A stretch of 64,000 bases of DNA from Pterobdella sp. o SKG-2022 (Eukaryota > Annelida > Clitellata > Hirudinida > Piscicolidae): the NCBI GenBank assembly GCA_964035795.1, contig OZ038320.1:19982589-20046588 (forward strand). The letters run 5' to 3'. Made by a program: the position numbers and the translations under genes. Below, piece after piece: positions 1 to 11,900 of this stretch. Positions within the stretch are counted from its first letter, which is position 1, and every line of letters starts with the position of its first letter. The notes beneath the pieces were generated by a model. The model had not been told where the DNA came from. It saw only the letters and a program-made list of their open reading frames with translations, and ran no database searches.

Positions 1-2705
1 GTCTTTAAAAACTAATCATGGTGGACTAGTTTTTTTGGGAAAACCAAAAATAACTGCAATAGTGATTGATGTTCCTCTAAAAGCTAGCACTTTTGAATTT
101 ATGTGTGTGAGAGTAAGCTCCAAATTCAAATCCTTTATAGGCTTGGTTGTTTACAGAACTGGATATGCTTCTTGTGATTTTTTGCAGAGTTGGAAGAGAT
201 CATGGATATAATGTCTTCTTATAATGAAGAAGTGGTAGTCTTAGGGGATTTCAATTTTCATCTAGAGTATTGCAGATAAGGATGCAAAAAATTTTAAGAA
301 TATCCTCCACATGCATGATTTCAAGTCTTGTGTAGCAGAACCAACTCATGAACTGGTTGGATGTAGTGGCCACTAAGGCTGGATTTAAAGTTGATTGTTT
401 TGATGTTTCCTTCTCAGATCATAAGGTCTTGATGTGGAAGAGTCAACTGAAAGTACCTGCTTTAGTGTACAAAACATTCAAGGTAAGATGGTGGAAAGAT
501 TTGGCTGTTGAGAGGTTTATTTCCAAGTTGCTGAACACTCCTTTGGTATTTTCAACAAACTTGAATTTAGATTCTGCTGTGAGCAAGTATTTCTCAACTT
601 TGAAGCGCATTTTAGATGAACTCATTCCTGAGAAAGTTGTAAGAATTTATCAGAGACCCTCTGATGTTTGGTTTGATGAGTAATGTAAGATTGCTAAATC
701 CATAACAAGAAAGTTGGAGCACAAGTACTTGAAGTCTCATTCAACAACTGATCGTGAGACATGGTTCAGGCAGAAGAATCTTTACAAATGTCTATGTAGG
801 AAGAAGAGAAAAGAGTTTTGGGATCTTAAGCTATTTGAATTTAAAAACAAGTCAGTGACAACTTGGAAATACATAAATGAGGTTGCTGGTAGAGGTAAGG
901 CAGGTGAAGGTAAAGGAATAGAAATTGGTAGTTTTAAGAAATACTTAAATGATAAAATTGGTGAGGTCAAAAGTGTAGATGGTGATCTATTTCAAATTGA
1001 GGTTTCATCCAGGACTTCAGTGTTAGACGAATTTTTTGAAGTGGATGAAGAGGAATTAGTGAAGATGATCAACAACTTACGAAATAAACAGTGTGCTTTA
1101 GATCCGATCCCAACTTGGCTATTGAAACGAAGCTTGATAGCACCTTTTTTAGTTAGCATCTTTAATTCCTCTTTCAAATCAGGAACTGTTCCTCAAGGTT
1201 TGAAGTTAGCCTGTGTGACGCCGATATTGAAAAAACCCAATCTGAGCCATCCTCCTATAGACCAATTTCAAATGTCCCTAGATTATCAAAAATACTGGAA
1301 CGGTTGGTTTTAGAAAGGACACGTAGTTACGTGGTTGAAAATGATCTTTTTCTGAGATTTCAGTCTGCTTATCGCTCTTCATTCAACAGAAACTGCTATC
1401 GCAAAAATCCACATGGATATTTTAAAAGCAGCTGATTAAGGTAGGTTTAGTCTTTTGATGTTGTTGGATCTTTCCTCAGCCTTTGATTTAGTTAATCATA
1501 ATATTTTAATAAATAAGCTATATTCAAAATTCGGTTTTAAGGGTTTAGTTTTAGAATGGTATAAGAGCTATTTAAATAATAGGTGTTATTATATTACTAA
1601 TAATAGTGTTAGGACTAATTTATTTCATCTCCATACTGGTGTGCCACAAGGTTCTGTAATCGGCCCGCTCTTATTTAATCTGTATTCTAGTGATCTAGAA
1701 ACAATTGCACAAAGACAGCTTGAGTTTTCACCAATATGCAGATGACACACAATTGTATTCTAGTTGTGTCCCTGGTGAAACTGAGCAATTGCAGAACAGA
1801 TTGTCTGACTGTGTTGATGAGATGGCAGCCTGGATGGAATCCAATAGTCTTAAACTCAATAGATCCAAAACTGAAGCTATATGGTTTTCTTCTTTGAGAA
1901 AGGTGAACAAGTTACCAACCAAACAGATAAGGATACTGGATACTTTCATATTACCTTCAAAAAGTGTCAAGAGTCTAGGTGTTTTCATGGATAGAGACTT
2001 GAGCATGAACTCACATATAAGTAAGATGTTGCAAACAGGCTTCTCAGCTCTCAGGCAGATAAGGTCCATTAAGAAGTGTCTTCCCTATGAATCGTTGAGG
2101 ACCCTTGCTGTTGCTTTGATTCTGAGCAGAATAGATTATTGCAACACATTGTTAGCTGGGTTACCTGAAAAGCAGCTGTGTAGAGTCCAGTTTCTTATCA
2201 ATACTACAGCCAGGTTAATTACAGGCACAAAGAAGTTTGAACATATAACTCCAGTTTTGAAAAAGTTGCATTGGGTCAAAGTTAGGGATAGAGTAGTTAT
2301 AAAATATTATTACTTACATTTAAATGTAGGCTAGAATATGGTCCAAAATACATATCGGAAAGACTCATACCTATCTCTGAAATACCTGAAAGGCGAAAGC
2401 TTAGATCTTCGAACTCAGCCAATTTATACGTCCCTAAGTCCAAAATGTCTAGTAATGGAAAGCGTAGGTTTGAGATTGAAGGCCCAAGTTTGTCGAACGG
2501 CTTGCAGGAAGGCTTAAGAAGGGTTAGAAAAGTGAAGGACTTTGGAAAAAGGCTAAAAACTAGTTTTTTTTTAAATATTAAGCTGTTATAACTTATTATT
2601 ATATTATAATATTATACAAATATCAAGTGATCTTGAAATTCTCTGGGTTAAACATCACTATAATAAACTTCGTAAATTATTAGTATTATTATTATTATTA
2701 AAATA
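1..2705 (+). mobile_element. CR1/L2-like non-LTR retrotransposon, 5'-truncated and decayed
   Basis: The first part encodes the end of an apurinic-type endonuclease (GDFNFHLE-like motif near 245). It is followed by a linker and a reverse transcriptase read in pieces at 348-683, 714-1313, 1455-1745 and 1705-2334. RT landmarks are MLLDLSSAFDLVNHNIL, TGVPQGSVIGPLLFNLY and the catalytic QYADDTQLY (near 1733). The tail after 2334 is AT-rich and ends in a short ATT repeat at about 2681-2700, as in CR1/L2 elements. Several frame breaks and stops (for example near 1310-1450 and at the 1740 junction) make it non-functional. Clade assignment rests on motif style only. Confidence 0.85.
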
Positions 2706-2754
2706 ATGGTTTTCAATTAATGTTGATATCTTTACACAGTGTAAATATTTCTCG

Positions 2755-3010
2755 TTATAAATTTTCAGAAGATTCCAACATATTTTTATATACCAATGCA
2801 GATGGTCTATTGAACAAAAGAGATGAGTTACAAATTTTTATAAAAGAACTCAATCATCATTGCTATTACTGAGATAAAAGCCAATTGCCAAAAAGGAATA
2901 AACATTGATAAATATTCTTTACCTTGTGTATGATTTTTTACCAACAGAGAACCTGTTTTAGGTGTAGCAATTTATGTAAAATCGAGTTTGAATGCATTGA
3001 GTGGTAAAAA
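2755..3010 (+). mobile_element. CR1/L2-like LINE endonuclease fragment
   Basis: A short stretch reads as the N-terminal part of a LINE endonuclease: FLYTNADGLLNKRDELQIF, then a TE.K-like remnant and EPVLGVAIYVKSSLNALS. Stops break it. It is separate from the preceding element, because the amino-terminal region comes after that element's 3' tail. Confidence 0.6.
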
Positions 3011-3330
3011 GGAAACACAATCTAAGCTTTTAGACCATATTCCGCTAATCCCTTTTTTAGATAAAAGAATAGAACAGCTAGAAAAAACATCAAGTGATAA
3101 GTTGGAAAAAGATTGGAAAAATTGTCTCAAAAAAACTAGAGAAATTAGTTGAAATAAAAAAAAGCATCATTATTGTTAATTTGGAAAAAAGTCTAAAATC
3201 ATCCATAAAAGAAAAAAAGAATGATGACCTTGATGAAACGAAAAAGCTTGCAGGAAAATTGGTTCAAATGGATGATGAGTTAGCGGATCCCAAAATGACA
3301 CTTAGAGATACAAGAAATTTAAAATGAAGG
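3010..3330 (+). other. Lysine/glutamate-rich open stretch, unrecognised
   Basis: An open frame of about 77 codons at 3094-3327 is rich in K, E and L (SKKLEKLVEIKKS, KSSIKEKKNDDLDETKK) and could form a coiled coil. It lies between a LINE fragment and a dead transposon and has no start context or splice sites that I can support. It may be residual transposon ORF1-type sequence or chance. No function is assigned. Confidence 0.2.
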
Positions 3331-3354
3331 GCTAAAAATAGTAATTTAACAGAA

Positions 3355-3850
3355 AGAAATAAAAAATACTTTGAATCTACCTATTTCCGAGCGAAAAGTG
3401 CAACAAATTTTAGCATCCGACCCCAATTTTCAATATAAGATGAAGGCGTCACCGATTTTGACGAAACGACATCAAGAAAATAGATTAAAATGATGCAAAG
3501 AAAGGATATACTTGGATGATGAATGGAGTCAAATTGTATGGTCTGAAGAGAAAAATGGAATTTAGATGAACCAGATGGTTATAAATTTTTTTTTGGCATG
3601 ACTCAAGAATGGAAGAACTGATTTTTTAAACGTCAATCTGGTGGTGTGATGGTTTGGGTTACGTTTAATGTCTTCGCTAAGTAAAAATTAGTAGTTTTAG
3701 AAGGCAATCAGAAGTCATGTGATTACATTTATACGCTAAATGAATATTTATTGCCATTTGTGCATGAATATCATACTGATGAATACATTTTCAGCAAGAT
3801 TTAGCGCCAATCCATGCTACTCATCCTCTGTCAAAACTCTATTTAACATT
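3355..3850 (+). pseudogene. Tc1/mariner transposase remnant (second copy)
   Basis: The sequence matches the transposase of the complete element at 19309-20840, in the opposite orientation. Shared stretches include the LPISERKVQQILAS-like helix region, LTKRHQENRLK, a WSQIVWSEEK-like segment, GGVMVWVTFN and FQQDLAPIHATH (catalytic D). It has multiple stops and frameshifts and no terminal repeats were seen. It keeps a Trp codon and the QQDLAPIHA stretch that are damaged in the other copy, so the two decayed independently. Confidence 0.8.
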
Positions 3851-4149
3851 TTCCTAATTATAAAAAAATTTCTTCTAATATTGATAAAGTCTTAGGGAAC
3901 TTCACCATTCATACCACAAAAACAATAAATAGAAAATTAGATGAAGCAAGTGACAACAAAGATTAAAATCTCCAAATCAAAGGTAATGGAGTTCGTAAAA
4001 CAAACAAAGCATAGTAACTCAACAGGCCCCTAAAAAATCAACATAAGATATCTCAAACACCTTGGACCAATGGCAATAAAATACCTTCACTTCAATATAT
4101 AATTAAGCTAGGTTAATAATCTTCTTCAACCAAAGTAAATAAAACAAAA

Positions 4150-4335
4150 TATTTGAACACAAAAGGCGTTCAAATATTTTGCTGAAAACTCAGATGGATA
4201 GGCCATATCTTGCGTCTATGATGATGAACTAACTAGGTTTCGGAAAAGAAGGTTCTGCGGTAAAAAGGCCGGAAGAAAAGTCAGAGATGACGGAAACATG
4301 CATTAGCGGCTGAAAACGTATTTTCCAACTGTCGA
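4150..4335 (+). mobile_element. RTE-like LINE 3'-end fragment
   Basis: A short piece resembles the end of the decayed LINE at 58.4-60.1 kb: both share the nucleotide pattern CAGATG(G/A)ATAGGCCATAT at about 4191 and 59872, followed by an R/K-rich GKKAGRK stretch typical of LINE carboxy termini. Too short to place in a subfamily. Confidence 0.5.
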
Positions 4336-4364
4336 CGAAGCTGGTCATAAAGAAAATCAGAAAA

Positions 4365-5470
4365 CGGGGGTTTTAGTAGCTTTAGGCCTCCAAAACATAA
4401 GATCCTGAAATAATAAAATAGAGGATGTATTGGAGTTCCTAAAGAATTTCCAAACTTATGTTCTTTTCTTAACCGAGACTTGCTATGATGCAGAGTCCAC
4501 GTGTATCAGCAGATTGCGGTGAGGGGTTCACATTGCTTGAGAAAGCAAGACACAAAAACAGTACTACTGGGAATACTCTGCTTATTAACTATGGAGGAAT
4601 AGCAGTCGTAGTTAACTCTAGATTTCACGTCTCCCATGAAAATACCTTTTAAAAGTCTCAAAATTTTGAATTGCTCACGCTCACAATTTCTTCTGGTTCT
4701 AGATATCTTATAGGATTTTTTGTCTACCGCACAGGGTGTGCTTTTATAGACTTTTTCGATAAGTTTGAAAAGCTACTTTTAAAAAAAATATCTTTATCCT
4801 TGATGACTTCAATTTCCATCTGGAATTTCCTGATGACACAGATGCCCAGAAGTTCCTGCGGATTCTAAGCTCACATGATTTTGAATCTTGTGTCAATAAA
4901 CTAACCCATAGACAGAGTGGTTGCTTCAAAAACCATATAAGCTATCAATTATTTAAAACTGGCAACTCTTTTTACTCCATGTAACTTAGTCTATAAGGAA
5001 CTGAACTTTTCATGCCCAAAGTTTTTGAGTTTCCATTGTCTAATAAAACCACTGATCTTGGTGTAGAAGCAGCTGTTGAACTATATAATTCCACCTTGAC
5101 TACTATTTTAAACAACCTCATTCCCTTAAAGACATAAAAAGTTGGACAAAGGCCATCTGACCCATGGTTTGACAAGGAATGTCGTGATTCAAAACAGCTC
5201 AAAAAGAAGCTTGAACAAAGGTATCTCAGGTGCAATTGTAAACAGAAGCTAGTCTCATGGGTTTTGCAGAAGTTCTTTTTTAGAGACTATGTAGACAAAA
5301 AAGAAAACTTAAAGCCTAGTAACTCAATAAAAAAATCGTATATTATTTGGAGTTAAATAAAATTTGTGGCAGAAGCAAATAGGGCCCAGTTTCTGGTGTT
5401 GAAGCAAAAAATTTTCAAAAATTTTTTTCTGATAAGATTAAGTCTGTCAAAAAATTAAAATTTTGAAAAT
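4365..5470 (+). mobile_element. CR1/L2-like LINE fragment (endonuclease to pre-RT)
   Basis: Reads as a broken relative of the element at 1-2.7 kb: LEFLKNFQTYVLFLTETCYD (4428-4485), LDDFNFHLEF (near 4800), HDFESCVNKLTHRQSG and then GQRPSDPWFDKECRD (near 5140). The last matches YQRPSDVWFDE of the first copy. Frame is lost several times and no RT catalytic core follows. The stretch up to the MED4 stop at 5706 is AT-rich with nothing else recognisable. Confidence 0.75.
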
Positions 5471-5705
5471 TAAACCACATGTCAGACAAAAAAAAATAAA
5501 TACAACAAAAATATATTTGGAAAGTTTAAATGTATTATGAAAATATTTCTCATAAGCATTTCAAAAATAAATAATGAAATATAAAAGTTATATACATTTT
5601 ACTTACATTACTTATATTTCAATAAATCCTCACTTGAGTCCCATATAAACTATACACTCACAACAGCATTTGAACAGTTAAGATGACTAAAAAGTTTCCA
5701 AAGAC

Positions 5706-8537
5706 TCATTCATCACTGGAGGAACTAGAGCTGGAGTCTGAAGACATGAGCTCCACGTCGTGTTGAGGCATGTTGATGTTGTTGCCTGCAGTCCCCCTTG
5801 CCTTGCTCACATCTACCTTCTCCCCTGGCCTACTCAACACTGTGCTTTGAAGCTAAAAAAGAATTAACTGTTGCTAAAATCATGAATTAATGATGTAGAT
5901 TTGATAATATGAATTCCTAAAAAAGACTAAGAAAACAAAATTTCTATAATTACTTCTACACTGGGCTGCCATGATAGAGAAGCGGCACCAGGATACATAC
6001 CAATGCCTGAGTAATTTCAAACAGATTATACTGATGGATTCAATCAATCAATCGAATCCTTTTTATAGCCCGTTTTCCTTTACCAAAAGTTGGGCTTTTT
6101 GAAAGTTCTATCTCGAAGTCGGCCTTTCCATTCAGAACGATCGAGTAGATCCACACAAACCATGTCTAGCTTTCTTTTATCATTCAATATGAGCTCATTC
6201 CAAGTCTTTTTGGGCCTACCAGGCTTCTTGCAAGTATCCAAATCCAACTTTCTCACCCGAGAAATCCAACCCATGCTATGCTCTACATGTCCAAACCACC
6301 TCATCCTGCTTGTACGAAGAACTACCTCAACATCACGGATTGATAAAGAATTATTTAATACTTCAAGCACCAAACCATGCCTATTTTTAAATGAACAGAC
6401 CAGAAAGCTGTGATTCTGATGTTTGTTTTTCTGAAGAGAAAAGAAGTCCTGATCTCATTTCAGTCTCTGTGGGGTAGGGCCTGCGAGGGTCATCTGTGGA
6501 AAATATAAAAAGAATGTAACACTGAAGCAAATATATACAAAACATGTATTTTTTAAAGATATCTATGTCTTTTTTCTGAACATGTCTTAAGATTTTTACT
6601 ACAAAAATGAGAAAATCGTGAATGCATGTGTTAAAGATTATAAAAGTTGGTAAGCTTCAATTCAGAAGGTCTAATCCTACAACGAACAAAGACTTTAAAC
6701 AATTAAAAAATAATAATTTAAATATAAAATTAGATAAGTTCAACTACAAATAATAGAAAAAAATTGAAAATGTTATTCATAAAAAAATTATCAATTATAA
6801 TATTTGTAAATGGTCAACTAATTCTAAAGAATTGATAGATAAAAAAATAAAAGTTGAGCAAATGAGTTAAAATCTAACCAGGCATCCAGTTGGGAGGACT
6901 ATTAACAGAGTTTGAGGCAGAAATTTTGTGTGCATACTTGATAAGCTCTTCTGATGACACCTGCAAACAATTATTTTCATCATATAAAGATTTCATTGAG
7001 CTCACTAATTTAATGAGTGACGGCTGATTATTTTGCCTGATTCCCAAGAAATGTGTATGGAACATCATAGTTGTGGAAACTTAGTTATTGGGTGTGCCAC
7101 ATATTAAAAGAGAACTATAACATTTTAAACGAAACTTTAGAATAGACTAGTAATATTAGTAAAATTTCGAAATTCTGCACAGATGAATTACCTTTTTTTT
7201 GTTGGCTTGTTCTATAGATTTAAGTTTCTGATGAGCTTCATACAGGATGGTTGACTGAAAATACAAAGCATATTAGTGATACATGGAGTATCCAATTTAA
7301 TGTAATGCGGTATTTATAAAGTGCTTGTTACAAATTTAATGTAGCAAAAACAAATTGTAGAACAGGTGCTAACTGTCTGCCCACGCGGAATTGTACCCAG
7401 TAGCTTTAGCAGTTAATCTAATGATCTACCAGCTGAGCTATACATGCTGAGTATTTAATTGATTACTAATCTAATATCTTCGAAAATTGTGGACTGAAAA
7501 ATGTATAAACTTGTAAAAAGACATGAAAGATTATAAGTTTATTGGAACAGGTAAAAAAAATAAGAATTAAAATCACCAGTATTTCTTCAGCTGTTTTAAG
7601 GTTTGATTGTAGTTGTCTAATGTTCGCATCTCTCTTTTCTATTTCCAACTTCAAAATAGTCATGAATTTTGAAAAGTATGAAAAATAACTAAAAAATTTG
7701 AATAAAAAGTTCAAAATAGAAAAGAATGTTAACAGTGACTCTAAAGGTATGAAAAAAACATTATAAGCAACCTCAAGCTCTTCAACCTCTGCTTGCAATA
7801 CTTCTTGTTCTTTGGCTGCATAAATTTTCAATTAATAGAATAATTTGATTTTTCAAAAAGTATTTCAATAATTTAATTGAGCTACCAATATTTAAAAAAT
7901 AACTTATATATGTTTCAACTTGAACTTTGAAGCATTTTTCACATATTTTGATGACAAAAATAAACTGAAGAAAAACTTTAGTCTAATTAAGGTGAAAAAT
8001 ATTTAAATAACTAAGATGATTTTACTTACAAATGTTTCAAATTTAACAAGATAATGAAGCCTTCAGAAAAGTTCAGAACTCACCTATGGCAAGATGATGC
8101 TGTAGAGAAGCATCTTTGTTAGCTAAAAGATGAATGAGATTTGAAGGTTCTAAGTCAGACTGCTTTCCGGTATATTCTAACAATTCCCTGAATTACAACA
8201 AAATTTAAATAAAAAAACATGTGCAAAATTTAGTTTAAAAACAATTTGATAAATTCTTTAGTTTACTTAATTGTAGTATTTTTGTTTGTTTGTTTGTTTA
8301 TTTCAAATTAGTCTTTATTTATGTATTTGAAATCTCTTATTTCAAAGAAAAAAAACAAATGAAACAATTGATACATAAATATATGTTTCTGAAAAATTAT
8401 TCAATTATAATATAATAACTAATGATACAATGAATTTGTGAATTATCAATAAATTTGGAAAAAACAAACTTCGAAACTATTTCGATGTCTTCTAGCAGAG
8501 AAAACAAAAATGCTCTTGTTCCTACTTTTCCGTCCAT
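5706..8537 (-). CDS. MED4: Mediator complex subunit 4
   Basis: MED4 is a middle-module subunit of the Mediator coactivator that links transcription factors to RNA polymerase II in the nucleus. Nine exons on the minus strand: 8537-8470, 8187-8084, 7815-7772, 7648-7577, 7254-7192, 6960-6879, 6493-6401, 6006-5960, 5852-5706. Together they give 720 nt in one continuous phase (239 aa; human about 270). Diagnostic stretches are LEIEKRDANIRQLQSNLKTA (coiled coil), SSEELIKYAHKISASNSVN, DPRRPYPTETEMRSGLL and the acidic-serine end VELMSSDSSSSSSSDE, all in the order of vertebrate MED4. Intron 7 contains a LINE fragment and intron 5 a tRNA-like repeat. Its start codon lies 400 bp from that of EMC1 on the other strand. 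The ends of the 5960-6006 exon are the least certain boundaries. Confidence 0.93.
6065..6385 (-). mobile_element. RTE-like LINE 3'-end fragment in MED4 intron 7
   Basis: Minus-strand reading gives a typical LINE carboxy terminus: VLRTSRMRWFGHVEHS, then KKPGRPKKTWNEL and LLDRSEWKGRLRDRT. It is nearly open over 97 codons, so it may be younger than most copies here. It sits wholly inside an intron and in the same orientation as MED4, so splicing can remove it. Confidence 0.8.
7370..7448 (-). repeat. tRNA-like SINE head, degenerate copy
   Basis: On the minus strand this reads TAGCTCAGCTGGTAGA (A box) and, about 30 nt further on, a GGGTACAATTCC-type B box. It resembles the SINE copies at 38618 and 53073. 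The acceptor arms no longer pair, so it is not a working tRNA gene. The downstream SINE tail is not clearly kept. It lies in a MED4 intron. Confidence 0.6.
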
Positions 8538-8937
8538 CTTCTCCAAATTGAACTAAAATATTTTAAACAAAAAAACTAGTTTATGTTGAGTGAAAAAAAT
8601 TTAGTCTCTCAAAAAGTATTCCAAAAATGTGTAAAACCTTTTTTTAACAAAGCTAGTGTACAAAACTGTAATTTTTTTTCATGGAATAACAAGTACACTT
8701 CAAACTTTTTTCTTCTAAGTGCTTTTACAAAAAAAATGTGCGTCGATATTTGGAGAAGATTTATTTTTCGAACTGAAAGTCAAAAGTAAAATTTTTAAGC
8801 AAAAATTCTGAAAAATACATAAAATTGTTGAAAATTTGCTGAAAACATAATTGAATGTTTTCAAAAAGTTTTGAATAAATCAGCTAATTTTAAATAATTA
8901 GCTTTTCATTGGGTTAGTTTATCGCTCTTCATCAATT
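8538..8937. promoter_or_regulatory. Divergent promoter region between MED4 and EMC1
   Basis: The start codons of MED4 (-) and EMC1 (+) are 400 bp apart with no other gene between them, so this spacer must hold both promoters and 5' leaders. It is AT-rich; the open stretch at 8583-8789 (+) has no recognisable features. No TATA or named factor site stands out. Confidence 0.5.
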
Positions 8938-11900
8938 ATGACTGCTTCGGTTTACATAATTTATTCTTTTCTTCTATTCTTTTCGGTATTTTCAGTTAAT
9001 TGCTTGTATGAAGATCAAGCAGGAACATATGACTGGTTGGTTTTTTGCAAAAAGTTATTTCTACTTATGATGATGAAGACTTGCTAAAATATTTTAAAAA
9101 ATTGTTTATTTTTTTAAACTTTTTACTAATTATTCTTTTTTTGAATCTTTTCAATTTGCAGGCATGCACAATTTATTGGAAAACCAAAGTTATTGAACTA
9201 TATAGATAATGGAGATTCTTTAGAAAAAATCATAATTGGAACTGAGCAAAATGTACTTTCGAAAATAAATGGAAAAAATGGTCTTCTAGGTAAAAAAATT
9301 ATTTCAGATATTTTCGTAAATTTCAAAAAATCTTTTTGTAAAATAGTTTATATATCTTTTTTCAGCATGGAGGCATGTATATGAAAAGTCAAACTTTGGA
9401 AGAATTGATGATGTAAAACTTCTTGGTCAAAGTAAGAATATATTTTTGACAAATCATATTCTTGATTTCAAAAACAGATTTTTAATGGGGTTATATAGTG
9501 TTGAAAAGTAAAATTTTAACTCCTCAAAATATCTGCTTTTGTAATAGAATTTTATATAAAAATAAATTTAGAATGAATGAGTGCTGTCATTTCTAATACA
9601 TTGCATTTGAAAATTTATCTTCAATGAGGTTATAGTCATAATCATCTGAATTCCACTTCAATGTTTTTCCATCATAGTTTTCAAATTAGTATAAGAAATC
9701 ATAATTGCTAGATGATTTTTTCTATAAAATTATAAACTTATCCAAAATTGGTGATTAAAGGATGATAAGAAGGCAGAAAAATATACAATAAAAAGATCCA
9801 CAATTATTTGAATCAATTTTGGGTATGGCATTGAACTACAACTAATGTAGTTTTTTTGTTTGAATTTTCTTCTTGATAGGGTTTCTATGTCATCAGGTAA
9901 ACAAATATGAATAAAACCTCTCTTTTTTCAGTAAAAATTTGTGGTTACTTATATTATCTTTTCCAAGTTAGTTTTAAAGGACTCTGCATGAAATATTTCA
10001 GAACTATACTATATTAAAACTGGGGTTTTAAAACAGGTTCAAATTATAGAAATCCGATGATAAAGAAAGATTATTAACTTTTACAGTAATATATCTGGTA
10101 AAAAAAACATTAAACAGCTAATAATCAAATAATTTTTTTCAAAGTTATAATAACTAAATATTTTTTTACATGAGCTGATCTCAATGCAGTTTTGTTATGA
10201 AGGTGAAACATGAAGGTATTGAAACATCAACCACAGGAGTTGTAGCAGTATTTGGAGGAGGTCACAGAGTGCAGCTGATCCAGTCATCCCTCGGAATCAT
10301 TGAATGGGACACTCACATCAGCAACTCTGACCCTTCTATTCCTGCCACTCTCGTCATTGATTCATGTCAGATTTACCATTTCTATAATGTTAAACATGGG
10401 TTTAATTTTAATTTATTGTGTCCCAATAGCCTGCTATATTACAAAAAAATATTATATCATAGGTTGTATTTTTTGCATACATTACAATTTTATAATGTTA
10501 TGCAAACAGTATCAATAGGAGTGGTAACTTCAAAAGAATTGGCCATTCTATCTCTGAAGTCTGGCAGACTTGAATCTACTCATGCACTACCACAAGGGTC
10601 ATTTTAATTCATTATTAGTCATTATCTAAAAACCTTAGAGAGATACCAATGTAAAATATAATGGCTAAGATTTGATACAATTTGAAATTTTATTCAACGG
10701 TAAATTTATATAATTTTTGCTGATATTGAATTTTCTAAACTTGAGAAATTTATTTTTATGATATACTCGATTTTGAAGAAGGTAATTCAAGTAAAAAAAA
10801 TCAATATAATTTTTAATTTCACTGGATGATAAAAAGCACACAAACCCACAGTGAAGTGATTGGAGTTTGGAATGAGGCTGCAAACAAAATAGTGGTGGTG
10901 ACTGTGAATCAATCAAATGTTGTTACTATCACCACTTATTCCAACACTCAAGTTACATCAAAAGAGCTTCCACTATGGGCTAACAAGTAAGATGTTAATA
11001 TTATCTAATTTAAATAATTTTGACTGCTTATGAGAAAAGAAAACTGCAGATAAACGAAAATTATTGATATTTTCAAGTATAGTTTTTTTTTGAGACATTG
11101 TATGTTCTTTTGTAAAATGGCTTGAAAAAGAAGATATAACCACCTAGACTCCTGAAGGTGTATATAGAGGATACATTTGGGATTATGAAAAAACAATATG
11201 AACACCTTACACATTGAATTCATGAAACTACTTAGTGAAGTTGACGAAAATTTAAAATTCACGGTTGAGGTCGAAACTGATTCTAAACTTCTTTTTTTTG
11301 ATACTCTTATAATGAGAGAAAAAAATGGAACAAAAAAAAACTACCGTCTACCGAAAAACTTCAAACTCAGGGCTAACCATTAACCCCAAATCCAGTCAAG
11401 ACCCTAAAATATAGATGGAAGTTTTTAAAGAGACTCTTTGTCAAGCTTACAAACTCTGCTCGGATGAAATCCTTTTTAAAAAAACTTTCTGGTTCGTGAA
11501 AACTTAAAAACATAATACAATAATAAGTGGCTATAACGACCCACAATGCTATGTAAATACCAAAGCCTGGGGCCCACTATTAAAGAAAATACAAATGATA
11601 CAAAAGAAGGTGAGCAGGAGTTAAGCTCCAAATTATTATATCAAACAATAATTTCACCATTCATAAATGCTTTAAAATAGAACTCATAAAACAGAACGAT
11701 ATTACATAATTACATCATTAAAAACTTTCAAAAAAATTCCATCTATGGTTTTTCTTTTTAAATTCTCTTCTTTTCTCTACCACTTTGATAAGAAATTATG
11801 ACAAGGTTTTACTTTTTGAAAATTTTATCTCAATAAAAATTGTTTACGTCTTCTTATGAATCCTCAATCTGAAATGTTGCTGTAGATTTTCAAGTATATC

